A stretch of 64,000 nt of DNA from positions 682,001 through 746,000 of the forward strand of contig RBKR01000014.1 of NCBI GenBank assembly GCA_004835665.1, written 5' to 3'. Of the stretch, positions 42,980 through 53,836 are shown one piece after another. The notes below the pieces were generated by a model. That model was not told the origin of the DNA and made no database searches. It saw only the letters and a list, made by a program, of their open reading frames with translations. This DNA is from Phoma sp. XZ068 (taxonomy: Eukaryota; Ascomycota; Dothideomycetes; Pleosporales; Didymellaceae). The first letter of the stretch is position 1; every line of letters begins with the position of its first letter. The position numbers were made by a program, and so were the translations under genes.

Positions 42980-43967
42980 ATGATACGCACTTCTTGCGCC
43001 CGGGCTCGCGCAAGCTCACGGCGCACAACACCAAGCGCATCCGCTTATCCTCGGAACCCCAGTTCTGTCTCCGGAAATACCACCACGTTCAGATTTGTAG
43101 CACAACGACAGTCTCCCTCGCAAATTGTGCGCCGGTACAATGCAACGAAGCCTCCTGTAGGCCAGAAAGCGCCGGCGACCGCTACAACGATACCTGGTCC
43201 CAGCTGGCTTTGGCTCGAGCCAGTCATCGAACCCTTCCGCGCCTACGGACGGGTGCAGCAGAGAAAACCATACCTCACCCAACTTGTGAGCTCGCTTGTT
43301 ATCTACTTTGTGGGCGACCTAGTCGCGCAGAGCATTGCTGCACCAGAGGAGAAGGAGACTGTGGAGACCGAGGAAGAAAGAGGATGGGTTCAACAATGGA
43401 GTGAAGACCGCGATTGGGCTCGAACAGGGAGGGCACTGGTCATTGGAGGGATCAGCAGTATACCGAGTTACAAGTGGTTTCTGTGGTTGAGCATGAACTT
43501 CAACTACTCTTCCAAGATCCTGAGTCTGACGACTAAGGTATGCCTTCCGCCTCACACACTACTGAAATCTTTCAATGCTAACAAATACTCAGGTCGTCGT
43601 GAATCAACTTCTGTTCACTCCCATCTTCAACTCCTACTTCTTCGGCATGCAGACTTTCCTAGCCGGCGCCTCCTTCGACGAAATCGTAGAGCGCATTAAG
43701 AATACCGTACCCACGAGTTGCATCAACAGCTGTAAACTCTGGCCAGCAGTTACAGCATTCAGTTTCACATATATTCCGATTCAATACAGGAGTGTCTTTG
43801 GAGGCGTGATCGCAATTGGGTGGCAGACGTATCTGAGCCTGCTTAACCAGAGGGCGGCTGCCAAAGAACATGATGAGCATGATGGAACCACGAATCATGC
43901 GCCAGCGATTATTGCTATTGAGGAGCAGGAGGAGAGGTCGAGCGAGAGCCAGAAGTGCGCTGCTTGA
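42980..43967 (+). CDS. Mpv17/PMP22 family membrane protein
   Basis: Exons 42980-43537 and 43593-43967 (55-nt intron with GCTAAC branch) give 310 aa. The N-terminus MIRTSCARARASSRRTTPSA is basic and Ser-rich, a likely mitochondrial presequence. The family domain starts at PFRAYGRVQQRKPYLTQLVS. It includes FVGDLVAQSI, GRALVIGGISSIPSYKWFLW and KLWPAVTAFSFTYIPIQYR, the conserved WPxxxxxxFxxIPxxxR core. Four membrane segments are expected. Family members (Sym1, Mpv17) lie in the mitochondrial inner membrane and support stress tolerance; others are peroxisomal. A Glu-rich tail follows. Confidence 0.9.
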
Positions 43968-44673
43968 ATGTAACTTTGGGGAAGTAAGAGATGGCGCTTC
44001 GGGCTTTGACAGTCAGGGTTTCCTTTGTCACATTGTATAGACCGCATGGAAGTGTTGGTTGCATTGCGAGGCGTTTCGGCGGGCATTTGATAGCATCAAC
44101 GAATGTTCATAGACTTAGCACTTTCTACTCACACTTTCCTATAGTTTGCGATTTTCGACAGGCTAACACGTTCTCTTAATCGGGAGAATGCGGCATGTCA
44201 CTGAGAGTTGGCTTGCAGGATGACATCGTTGCAACATGGTTGCATACGTTCCGGATAGCCAACTCCATATATACATTTGCTAAGGTGTACTGGCTGGTCT
44301 TGTAAATAACAGCCTATCCAAGGTCCCACTAGGCCCACAGATTGTCACAACGTTTCTCGGTCCGTGCACCAAGTGTCTTGCGACTTCCGGTCACTTCGCT
44401 TCCTCCGGACGTCATTGCTACAACCCACAAGCAGAGAATTCTTGGCTCCATGGATAACGGCAGGACGTATCCACTACATGAGAAGCTGCCGCAATCCTCA
44501 GCAGGATATCATGGTGTGATGTCATTATGTCGACTGAGCGATGCGGCTCCATAACCTGGGTTTTGCCCTAATAGATCAGAATTTCCTAGTACACCTCTAA
44601 CAACTTCATAACCTAATCTTACGTTCGAGCGTTTACATACATATTGTACCTCCCTACGATACCCAAATATAAC
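43968..44673. other. intergenic; hexokinase promoter
   Basis: About 700 bp with no supported ORF. Confidence 0.45.
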
Positions 44674-46170
44674 ATGGCTTCCTCAGCGCAACAACACCTA
44701 GATGAGCAATCGCACAGTTCGCGACAGCAGCGGTCAGAACTCAAAAAGATGGCCGATCTGCCTTCCGAGCTTGAGAAAGAGCTGGATCGCTTGGATAAAG
44801 AGTTCTGGATCCCAGGCGACAAATTGAAGACGATTGTCCAGCGGTTTCGTGAAGAGCTGGATGAAGGCCTAGCCAAGCACCATCAGACAATCGCCATGCA
44901 CCAGACTTGGGTACATCACCTTCCTTCTGGAAATGAAAAGGGCACTTTCCTTACCCTTGACCTTGGTGGCACCAACCTGAGAGTCTGTGAGATAACGCTT
45001 CGTGGACATGAAAAGGAGGGCGAGGAGAAGACCGAGCTGGATCAGAAGCAGTACAAGGTGCCTGAGGAACTCAAGACAGGTGATGCTGATGGTCTGTGGA
45101 ACTTCATCGCGGAAGAACTAGAAGACTTTGTGAAGAACAAAGGCCTGGACAAAGAGTATTCGAAAGACAAGCCAATGCCGCTCGGCTTCACTTTCTCGTA
45201 TCCAGCAACACAGGCGCGTATCGACCACGCTGTACTCAAAACATGGACCAAGGGTTTCGACATCAGCGGTGTAGAAGACCACGATGTTGCACAGCAGCTG
45301 CGCGAGAAGATTGAGGAGCGCAATCTGCCCATCGAACTGATTTGCGTCATCAACGACACAGTTGGCGCAATGATAGCATCCGCCTACAACGACCCCAAGA
45401 CCATCATTGGCGCCATCTTCGGCACTGGCTGCAATGCGGCATACATGGCCAATCTGTCTAGTATCGGTAAGATGAAGGAGTCCGACAGGCGCACCGCCAG
45501 AGCTCAAAGCGACAAAATGGCAATCAACTGCGAATACGGCGCCTTCGACAACGCCCACCGCGTCCTCCCTTGGACGCAATACGACCAGCAAATCGACGTC
45601 GAGTCACCCCGCCCGGGCGAACAAGCCTTCGAAAAGCTATCCGCAGGCCTGTACCTTGGGGAGATCTACCGCCTCATTATGCTCGACCTCGCAAATCGAG
45701 GCCTCGTCTTCAAAAACCAGGACACAAGCAAACTAAAGACCTCATACTCTATCGACACAGGCTTCCTATCTGAAGTCGAAGACGACGAATCCCCCAACTT
45801 CTCCAAGTCCCGCGACCTCTTCACATCCACACTCGACCTCGAGCCTACGGACATCGAAATCGAGCTCTCGCGGCACATTGCCGAAATGATCGCCGCCCGC
45901 GGCGCACGCCTGTGTGCATGCGGTGTAGCCGCCATTTGCCTCGAGGAGGGACTCGATTCGGGCCACGTAGCGGCGGACGGGAGCGTGGCGAATAAGCATC
46001 CGAAGTTCAAGAAGAGGTGGGCGCGGGCGCTGGGCGAGATTCTGGGGTGGAGCGAGGATGAGAAGAAGGAGGGGGAGGGGCCGATTAAGATAACGTCTGC
46101 GGAGGATGGAAGTGGGATTGGTTGTGCGATTATTGCTGCTATGGAGTTGGAGAGGAGGGGGAGGGCGTGA
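44674..46170 (+). CDS. hexokinase (hexokinase/glucokinase family)
   Basis: Intronless, 498 aa from the ATG at 44674 (MASSAQQHLDEQ). An internal ATG at 44749 (MADLPSELEKEL) is a second possible start. Phosphorylates glucose and related hexoses with ATP. Phosphate-1 is FLTLDLGGTNLRVCEI. The sugar-binding signature is LGFTFSYPATQARID, then ICVINDTVGAMIASAY with the catalytic Asp. Phosphate-2 is GAIFGTGCNAAYM. The glucose-binding Glu lies in NCEYGAFD, and the C-terminal adenosine region includes ARLCACGVAAICLEEGL. MADLP near residue 26 favours the hexokinase branch over glucokinase. Confidence 0.92.
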   Translation: MASSAQQHLDEQSHSSRQQRSELKKMADLPSELEKELDRLDKEFWIPGDKLKTIVQRFREELDEGLAKHHQTIAMHQTWVHHLPSGNEKGTFLTLDLGGTNLRVCEITLRGHEKEGEEKTELDQKQYKVPEELKTGDADGLWNFIAEELEDFVKNKGLDKEYSKDKPMPLGFTFSYPATQARIDHAVLKTWTKGFDISGVEDHDVAQQLREKIEERNLPIELICVINDTVGAMIASAYNDPKTIIGAIFGTGCNAAYMANLSSIGKMKESDRRTARAQSDKMAINCEYGAFDNAHRVLPWTQYDQQIDVESPRPGEQAFEKLSAGLYLGEIYRLIMLDLANRGLVFKNQDTSKLKTSYSIDTGFLSEVEDDESPNFSKSRDLFTSTLDLEPTDIEIELSRHIAEMIAARGARLCACGVAAICLEEGLDSGHVAADGSVANKHPKFKKRWARALGEILGWSEDEKKEGEGPIKITSAEDGSGIGCAIIAAMELERRGRA

Positions 46171-46468
46171 TGGGACTGAGATAGATTTCACTTTTAGTAA
46201 GAGATACCAATTCTTGATACCCTAGGCGTTTACTTGAGGGTGTAAACATAAATCTACCGTCTCGGAATCTTCCGGGGACATGCAAATAATCATGATCAAT
46301 AGAAATCACATCAAAGTTCAGACGTTTGTCAAGAATCAAATTCCATTCGTCATTAGATATATACAATTGAATCGAAACAGCGGCTCATAGAGCCACGTGA
46401 GACACTACCAAATACTTTTGTTCAGTCCATGTCTACACCTTCTAAAGTCTAGTCGCACCTGCAAACGC

Positions 46469-47455
46469 TTAAATGCACTGGCTGTAGTAGTCGTTCTGCT
46501 TGGTGCAGGTGGAGCCAGAAACGCAGGTAGTGGCACCCTTGTAACCGTTACCGCCGCACTGAGCGTACTTGGCGACGGAGCCAGCAGCGCCAGCAGCCTT
46601 GGTGGGAGCGGGCTTGGTGACGGTGGCAAGAGTGGTCTTCGCGGGGGCGGCAGCAGCAGCAGAGGTCTTAGCCGGGGCAGCGGCAGCGGCGGAGGTCTTA
46701 GCCGGGGCGGCGGCAGCAGCGGAGGTAGCAGCAGGAGCGGCGGCGGAGCCAGCGCCGTTCCAGACCTTAGGGCCGGGGATGGGGTAGGTGGTGGCACCGG
46801 AGTAGATGTCGAAGAGGACACCGGGGTCGGTGGCCTTGTAGGCGCCGGGGAATGTGACACCAGCGGGCAGGACGGCGGTGCCGGAACCCTCAACCTTGAT
46901 GTGGACGCACTCCATGTAGAACTGAGCACCGCCCTGGCGGTTACCCTCGTGGAGGGCGTTGATCTCGGGGCGGAGGACGTAGTCGCCGGGGGCGAGGTTG
47001 GGGAGAGTCATGTCGTGCTGACCGGGCTTGCCAGTGTAGGAACCGGCAATGAGCTTGTCAACAGCCCACTTGCCGTTGCTGAAGCCATCCTCCCAGATCT
47101 TGGTCCACGAGTATGAAGAGCCAGCCTTCGAGGCGTAGACCATGATGGGACCCTTGTGGGACGAGGCGATGATGTCGTCGGAGGCAGAGTTGCTGTCGTG
47201 GTGCCACTGGAAAGCGATCTTGTCACCGCCCTTGACGGTGATGGACTTGGAGGCCTTGACGCCAGCGACGTTGCAGGTCATGGCAGACGAGGTAACATCG
47301 GTGACGGGGCTGTTGTTAGGGGGAGAGTCGATGTATCCACCCTGAGAGTTACCGACACCAGCATCCTTTCCGTTGACAAGGATGTTCCAGACGGTGGTGT
47401 GAGCGGAGGCGAGCTGGCTGGCAGCCGCAACAGCGAGAACTTGGGAGAACTTCAT
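46469..47455 (-). CDS. AA9 lytic polysaccharide monooxygenase with CBM1
   Basis: Intronless, 328 aa. Signal peptide MKFSQVLAVAAASQLASA precedes the N-terminal copper ligand H19 (HTTVWNILVNGKD). The AA9 domain (about 19-245) includes FQWHHDSN, DYVLRPEINALHEG and GGAQFYMECVHIKV, the region that supplies the second His and axial Tyr. An Ala-rich linker has three TSAAAAAPAK repeats (about 46634-46725). A C-terminal carbohydrate-binding module 1 follows, with QCGGNGYKGATTC and the four Cys and aromatics of a cellulose binder. It oxidatively cuts crystalline cellulose outside the cell. An in-frame ATG 14 codons upstream exists, but the signal peptide supports 47455. Confidence 0.95.
   Translation of the reverse strand: MKFSQVLAVAAASQLASAHTTVWNILVNGKDAGVGNSQGGYIDSPPNNSPVTDVTSSAMTCNVAGVKASKSITVKGGDKIAFQWHHDSNSASDDIIASSHKGPIMVYASKAGSSYSWTKIWEDGFSNGKWAVDKLIAGSYTGKPGQHDMTLPNLAPGDYVLRPEINALHEGNRQGGAQFYMECVHIKVEGSGTAVLPAGVTFPGAYKATDPGVLFDIYSGATTYPIPGPKVWNGAGSAAAPAATSAAAAAPAKTSAAAAAPAKTSAAAAAPAKTTLATVTKPAPTKAAGAAGSVAKYAQCGGNGYKGATTCVSGSTCTKQNDYYSQCI
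46634..46725 (-). repeat. tandem repeats coding the AA9 linker
   Basis: Three 30-bp units encoding TSAAAAAPAK, GCN-rich, between the AA9 domain and CBM1. Confidence 0.75.
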
Positions 47456-47602
47456 TGTGAATTGATTGGTAAGTGTTTGTAAAGAATGACGGGTCAAAAA
47501 GAACGACGAAAATGGAGAGATCGAGAAGTCAAAAGACTGAATAGTGTATGGAAAACGAATGTGAGCGTCAAGCGTGCCTTTCTCTAGCTGGGCGGCTGAT
47601 GG

Positions 47603-47610
47603 CTCTTATA
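47603..47610 (-). promoter_or_regulatory. TATA box of the AA9 gene
   Basis: TATAAGAG on the minus strand, about 150 bp before the AA9 start codon. A GGCTAA motif at 47709-47714, the XlnR-type sequence of xylanolytic/cellulolytic promoters, lies about 100 bp further upstream. A single copy is weak evidence. Confidence 0.35.
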
Positions 47611-48313
47611 CTCTCCTGTAACAGCTACGAGATACTCCCATCTCGGTTGCTGATGTCCTATCTGTGGCGTAACCTGACTCAGTGAGCCACCCATCGGGCT
47701 CGCATGTCGGCTAAGCAGGTACCATTCTATTCTGTGGGTATTTTAGCGCCCAGGAACAGATTAAAGCATCGTCAGATGTCCGAGAGCCGCTGGAGATGAT
47801 CCAGAGTCGAATAGACAAGCATGGAGCTATCCCGAATAGAGCAGTGTGCAGAACAAGCCTAGAATGCATGCCCTGGCCATGGTCCGTTCCATCACCAAAG
47901 CGTCGAATTGCGAGTCGAGAACGGGAAACATGAAACGGGAAGAATGAAAACCTGCGGGAAGAATCCATGAACGGAGTGCCTCCCCGGGTATGTCCAGACC
48001 ACTAGTAGTGAAGGACTTCATGCACTTCCATGTGGTCATGCCGTGTAATCGTCGTTGGTGTCATGGAAGCCTACCTGCTGCTCGAGTCCTTGCCATTGAC
48101 CGGAGAGTTGATTAGTCTCCTATAGGATGTTCACCGTTATTACAATTCCCGCTCGTAGCGAGCCGTTACTCCTGCACGATCCAGGCCACAAGGAGGCGCA
48201 GACAGGGAGGGCGACCAGAAAACACGATGACGCTTGCATCTCTTAGTCGAAAAGCCGTTTTCTCGATTGTGGAAAAAGGTGGAGCGATAACACGATGCGA
48301 GATTTGACAGCGG

Positions 48314-48655
48314 ATGGTGGACCAATTTTTCCGTCATGCCGCAGCCTCACGGCAGGACGAAATTGGTAGCCGCATTGTATATGTTTCAGCCAAGTCCGCA
48401 GGTGGTTTGTCCAGTGCAAACGAACTCGTCCGTGACTCGGTTATGCATGTATGTAGCTTCGAGGATCGAATGCTTAACTTTGTAGAACCCCGGTGAGTTG
48501 AGTTTAATGGAGGAGTGATGGTCGGCATGGGCCCTTGCTGCGGCTGCTGTTTCCTGGTTGTGCACAGGGCACATCCGCCGACGGGGACCGTTCACATCCT
48601 GGTCCGCCACCATGCCTCTTTCAACAGCGTAAATGAAAGGTACCTGCACGGCTAG
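48314..48655 (+). CDS. possible small spliced gene, 88 aa
   Basis: Exon 48314-48492 starts MVDQFFRHAAASRQDEIG and ends at a GTGAGT donor. Exon 48568-48655 follows a TGCACAG acceptor and continues in frame through TGTVHILVRHHASFNSVNER to a TAG. Both exons read like protein, but the family is unknown and the opposite strand has a longer Cys-containing ORF over the same bases. No signal peptide. Confidence 0.3.
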
Positions 48656-49211
48656 ACCACATGCTTCGGTTTCACAACACTGACCCACTAGAACACAGTA
48701 GAGGTTGTGTTCTCCTGAATATGCTGTGACGCCTCGGTTCCAGTATGACAGCGCCACGTTTTTCGAGAACCGGTATTTCTGGACCGCTGGAGATGAGGCT
48801 GTGAAACGAGGCTGCCCCGCTTCGACCTCATGTTGAGGGCTTCGAGTACTCGCACTGAAACATGGCTGCACCGCTTTGAAAGGGCGGTAAGATTAGTGCC
48901 ATCTGGCGATTGAGGGAGAGGAAGCACAAGGTCCGATGTGATTATCGGTGTGTCCCATGGATCTATATTTTACTTACAATTAAAAGGAGCAATGGAAAAG
49001 GTGAGCGTCGTTGCAGACAGACAGATGACTGTTATATATGTATTTCTTCATAGACATAGACGAGGAGACTTTTTGAGCACATTTGAGCCGTATGTGCAAT
49101 GAAGGCCAAGACTCCTCGTTTCACTCCTCATCGATAGACGTTTGAAACAAGATGACAAGCTCCAGAACATGCCGCGGAGTGTCGGTGTTAATATGACAGA
49201 CATGTTCCAGC

Positions 49212-51850
49212 TTACATCAACATCGTGCTCACCATCACAGCAGCAGCAACGCTTCCCCAGCGCGCAATCGCCGTACCGGCCGCACCACTCGCACCCGACC
49301 TCGTCGTCTGTTCCACACCCTTTCCTACCGCATACGTCCCGTCACCCGCCCTCTTCTGTCCTCCAGCACTGACGCTGGTCGGATTGCCCGTACTTCCCTT
49401 GACACACATATTCGTAGCATTCCTGAACATACGATCCGCAACACCCTTCCACAACTCCGTCACATCGGTGACCATCGCTGCTGTGAAGAACATGCGGCAA
49501 TCGGCTGCTTCGTACATGAACTCAAGCGGCGTCCCTGAAGCATCGTTCTGGCGCAGGTTGTCCTTGAGGTTGATACCGCCGGCTGCACGACCGTTTTGAT
49601 AGGCCGAGCGCTTGAAGAGCTGTGTTGCGAAAGCGGTCTTGCCAAGATCCATCTTGTCCCACTGAGCCTGCTGTTCGGGGCTTCCGAGGCTGAGGGATGT
49701 TAGTAGGCAAACTTGCGGAGCGATAACTTGAATGATACGTACAAGTAAGTGGCTTGCATACGGAGCTGAATGTCGTCCCAGGAGAAGACTTGAGCGCCCT
49801 TGGTGCCGCCGACGCCTTGCATGGGGCCTTCCTGGGGTCGGCCACCGACTGCGATGGTGCGAACTGCACCTTGGTTCTTTAGAAGCTCGGTGGCGATTGC
49901 GCATGTCGAGGAGCACATGCCGTCGTGAAGCTAAGAAATATAATGTCAGCGAGGCACAGATCGTTTGAAGCAAACACTTACCATGACCATATCTTCAGCC
50001 TTAAAAGGCTGTGGGGTGCTGGTCTCGTTCTGATTCTTGTCAAAGCCGATGACCGAGAAGCCATTGTAGGAAGTCGAGATCGGGTCGCTGAAATTGTACC
50101 GAATGGTTGTCGTGAATTGATCGCCATTAGCTGTCTGTGGCCCGAACGCAGCGTCCGAGGTACTGATAGCCTTGTTGTTAATATCAAGCTGATGTTGGAA
50201 GTTGAAACTAGCTGTGATACCCAGGATATCATCTGGAGTAGTACCTCGTCCGAAAGCCTGGACAAATGCGGTCTGGTTGCCTTGCACAAACGTTTTGTTC
50301 GCAACAAAGTCGCCAGTAAGCTGATAAGCAGCCTTGATGGCATCGTTTGCACGAAATCGGGTACCGCCAAAAGGCTCCTGGTCTGCCTGAGGGTAGACTT
50401 GTTTGAACGTGTCGTAGCCAAGGATTGCATTACCTGGATGAAACATCAGCATTCGGCTCCACATCTTGTTCCGGTCGGTCAGCCCACTCACCTCCTCCGT
50501 TGCCTCGCATGTCAAAGATCATCTTTGTTTTGCCTTGTGCCTTGCACATGCGGATAAAATCGCGCATCACATTTTGGAAACTTTGAACATTAGGGGAATT
50601 GTATGAGGGTATGCTGAGAATTGCAATGTCCTAAACAGATTAGCAGAGCAGAAGATTGCGCCTGTGTATCTTACATCGTATCCAGTGTCGTTGATGAAGT
50701 AGCCTCCGACAGCAAGGTTAGGGTTGAGTATCACGGCTTGCGGATAGCCAATTTGAGACGGTGTAGGAGTAGGAGTAGGAGTAGGAGTTGCCCGACTAGG
50801 TGCAGTAGTTGGCGCTGGCGGTTGGAGATTAGTGACAGGCTGGGGTCCAGTGCAGAACTGCTTGAAGAATGCCTGTCCGCTGTTGACACCAGTGAAGTTG
50901 CCAAACACGACTGCGACGTTCATTTGGTTGTAAGTTGTTCCATTGGCGAACTGCATGGTTGTATTGGGGCCCTGATACATGCCTGTTCTGAATGAGCCTA
51001 AGAACGTGGTGCCGGAAGCGATCAGAGCCTGCGAAGGGAACAACGCGTTCCAACGAGTATCGGCATCGTGAAAGTCTGATTGCGCGGAAGCATTCTTTAG
51101 ATAATCCATGGCACTCATTCCGTTGATCATCTTGACTGCAGATGGTTTGAAAGAAGAATCGTTATTCGCCCTCCGAATATCCTGGTAAAGGAAGACTTCT
51201 GGCAATGCCTTGCCGTCAGAGGAGACAGAAACCAACTCTGTACCCGGCGGCCTCTGGAACTGCATAGCAGATGCCAGGATGTCGGGTTGGTACGCGAAGT
51301 GATTGTCGTAAGCCCGGTTGAACATGTCCATCATCTCCATCTGAAAGTCATACTCGGACTTGAAGGTGCCACTTGCCAATCCCTTCTGCATCCGGTCCAG
51401 CTCACCCATTACATCAACAGGCTTCTCAGTATAGTTTGCGGGAGGGTTCTTGAGGTATGCAAGATTGGACTGCCACTTAGCGAAAAGCTTCAAGTCATCG
51501 ATGAGCTTGACATTTCCTTGCTTGTCAAGGGGAACCGAGGCCAAACACCTCATACCCAGTTCTGCGGGCACAACCTTCCGAGACCCAGGTGGTGCTGCAG
51601 CTATGGCATTGCTGATCGCTGCACATGGCTCCCCGCCAGCAGAAGGGGTCGTGTTCGAAGGGAGGGTTGCATTTGACGCTGTCGTTGTAGCATTGCTTGC
51701 GGCATCAGACAATAAGTCAACACCCGCCTGGGTCATGACCTCTTCCATGTCTAGATCTGGGAAGTCCGGCACGCCGTACATCCATGGATAGGGATTGTCA
51801 GCCGTTGCCAGGGCGCAGTAGACGCTCAGGAGGACGGTCGAAAGATGCAT
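49212..51850 (-). CDS. secreted S41-type peptidase-like protein, probably GPI-anchored
   Basis: Exons 50675-51850, 50492-50630, 49982-50433, 49743-49930 and 49212-49689 (introns 44-58 nt) give 810 aa. Signal peptide MHLSTVLLSVYCALATA. The N-terminal half has many N-glycosylation sites and a Thr-Pro run. The C-terminal half carries the S41/CPAF-like peptidase core: DIAILSIPSYNSPNVQSF, KMIFDMRGNGGGN and LHDGMCSSTCAIATELL, where the Ser of CSST is the likely nucleophile. A final hydrophobic stretch (WGSVAAAVMVSTMLM) after a Gly/Ala/Ser-rich segment suggests a GPI-anchor signal. Such proteins are widespread in fungi, and peptidase activity is mostly unproven. Confidence 0.85.
50763..50786 (-). 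repeat. GTAGGA microsatellite inside the S41-type gene
   Basis: Four GTAGGA units on the plus strand; coding strand TCCTAC gives a Thr-Pro run in a linker. Confidence 0.7.
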
Positions 51851-52991
51851 CGTGATGTCTAGCACCTTTACTTTTAATTATTCGATCGGCTTTCTCCAAG
51901 CTGCATTTGAAGGTTACCAGAACCAATTAGTATATTAGTATAAAGGCGATCCAGCGCAGGCAGAAGCGAATAGGTACAAGAAAAAAAGACGAGGACTATG
52001 AGGACGACGAAGCCATAGCAAAGCTCACAGAGCCGAAGAAAGAGATCGAGGGAAAATTCACGATGGAGCTGTGGAGGTATTCACGGCTTCCGTAACGCTA
52101 ACCGTGGCCAAGTGCTCGCCAACGGTGGGGAGGGGGCGAGCATCATGGACGAGGGGCAATGCTAAGAACGATAGACCTAGCTCGTAGCATGCCTGCGGCA
52201 TGATAGAAACGACCACTGCCGGTTGAGGGTCTAAATGTGGGATGCGAAACATGTCGTGTATCCATTACGAGTCCTGTGATGGTTGGAGAAACAGTTCAAA
52301 AGACTGCGTCCAACCCAGGCCAGGTGTTCTCTCGGAACAATTCCAGCACGCATCGCCGGCATGGCAACTATATGGGCTCGAACGACTCCCATCGCATTGG
52401 CAATTCTGGGCGACGATGAGTAAAGTTGGTGTTGAGCGCGAAACCGACACGAAACGATGCTGGAGGACTAAGCCGGACCAAGTTAGTCTACGCTCACAGA
52501 GTGAAAGCAAAGACGCCGTCAATGCGTATACGAGGACTTTCTCCTGAACCTGGAGTGACATTCCGGTCACACTGTTTTTGCATACTGGTAGTAACACTTC
52601 CGATGTACTGGAGTACGAGATGATGCTGCAGCAGTAACTAGATCCGGAAGCATGCTCTTTCTGATCGGAATATTGCTCTGAACCGCGACACATCGGGGAC
52701 TGATATGGCTTCTACATGCTCCTGGCTCATATGTAGCCATGGTAGGGTAGGGCAGCGACAAGTCGTGAATCCTCTTCGAGATAAGGTGACTGAAAGAGAG
52801 GTCAGCAATCTCGCTTCCAGCTGGAGGCGCCAAGGCGGCGCGCCGGTTGCGGGGTTTTAGCACATGAGCTCAGCCCCTCGCCACCACCACCCACTGAACC
52901 ACCCCCCAAAGTCCACTCAACCACGCTCCACTCTCCACCTCAAACTCGCAACCCACCCCACTCGCACCAGCAGCGCGCCTCGTTCAGTCTT
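51851..52991. other. intergenic, divergent S41-type and eIF1 genes
   Basis: About 1.1 kb. Several short ORFs on both strands near 52240-52863 lack splice or domain support. The last 130 bases before eIF1 are CA-rich and pyrimidine-rich, as in leaders of highly expressed genes. Confidence 0.4.
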
Positions 52992-53474
52992 ATGTCCACA
53001 GACATCCAAAACCTCAAGTCCTTCGATCCGTTCGCGGAAGCCGAAGACGCAGGTGCAGAGGTCAAGGTTGGCAATCAGCAGAACTACATTCATATTCGAA
53101 TCCAGCGTACGTACAGCCCTTTTTACAGTCGCGTGCCTCTGGCGAATGCTCGCGCGACCACACCGAGCCCTCCGGTTGACACGCGTCTGCACCTCCTATG
53201 ATGTAAGAACACAAGGCTGACAACCCTACCAGAGCGCAATGGTCGCAAGACCCTGACCACGGTCCAAGGCCTGCCCAAGAAGTTTGACCAGAAGAAGATC
53301 CTCAAAGTGATCAAGAAGCAATTCGCCTGCAATGGCACTGTCGTCGCCGACACCGAGATGGGAGAGGTGATCCAGCTCCAGGGCGACCAGCGCAAGGACG
53401 TCCAAGATTTTTTGACCAACAAGAAGGATGGCCTTGGTCTTGATGTCAAGTCCATCAAGGTCCACGGTTTCTAA
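52992..53474 (+). CDS. sui1: translation initiation factor eIF1
   Basis: Exons 52992-53106 and 53233-53474 (126-nt intron, long for this window) give 118 aa. eIF1 binds the 40S subunit and controls start-codon choice. The SUI1 domain shows YIHIRIQQRNGRKTLTTVQG, then LPKKFDQKKILKVIKKQFAC, NGTVV and GEVIQLQGDQRKDV, ending KSIKVHGF. The N-terminus NLKSFDPFAEAEDAG also matches the family. The intron falls after the conserved RIQ. Confidence 0.96.
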
Positions 53475-53836
53475 ACAACCAAGGAGACAGACTGCTACCC
53501 GCGCCGCGTGCGACGAACACGATCGGTGGCTAGTAGAGCAGAATCCCAAGCCACTCGAGCGCGTGACTCGACGGCAATGAGGTTGAAACCGCAGCCGAAT
53601 ATTTCAGATACCAGGGTTTGGACGAGTACGGTTGTTTCCTATCGTCATTCCTTTGGGGTGGATATGAGGGAGTGTGTACGGTTCACACGCACAGCGGCAG
53701 TAATAGCCGATGTACAAGTTGTGAGATCGACCAATGTAGTGTGTAGTCAGGAGATGATCCGTAGTTAATCCATGGTTATGACTTGGTGACTCCTGTCTCT
53801 TTTGAAATTCGCGTGACAGTGCAGTGGAGCAAATGC
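53475..53836. other. convergent intergenic
   Basis: 3' flanks of eIF1 and the 53837 gene; nothing else seen. Confidence 0.5.

Larger units (their letters stand above)
47456..49211. other. 1.75-kb region between the AA9 and S41-type genes
   Basis: Holds the AA9 promoter and one doubtful spliced gene at 48314-48655. An antisense ORF at 48386-48871 is also open, so strand cannot be settled by eye. Confidence 0.4.

Noticed and set aside
46397..47116. 239-codon ORF on the plus strand over the AA9 gene
   Set aside because: Gly/Val-rich reading of the complementary strand of a strongly supported gene.
48386..48871. 161-codon minus ORF with several Cys
   Set aside because: No signal peptide, no splice partner and no family; the plus-strand alternative joins better. 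Left open in the region note.
52265..52863. Overlapping ORFs of 98-142 codons upstream of eIF1
   Set aside because: Chance-like composition on both strands, no splice signals or domain.
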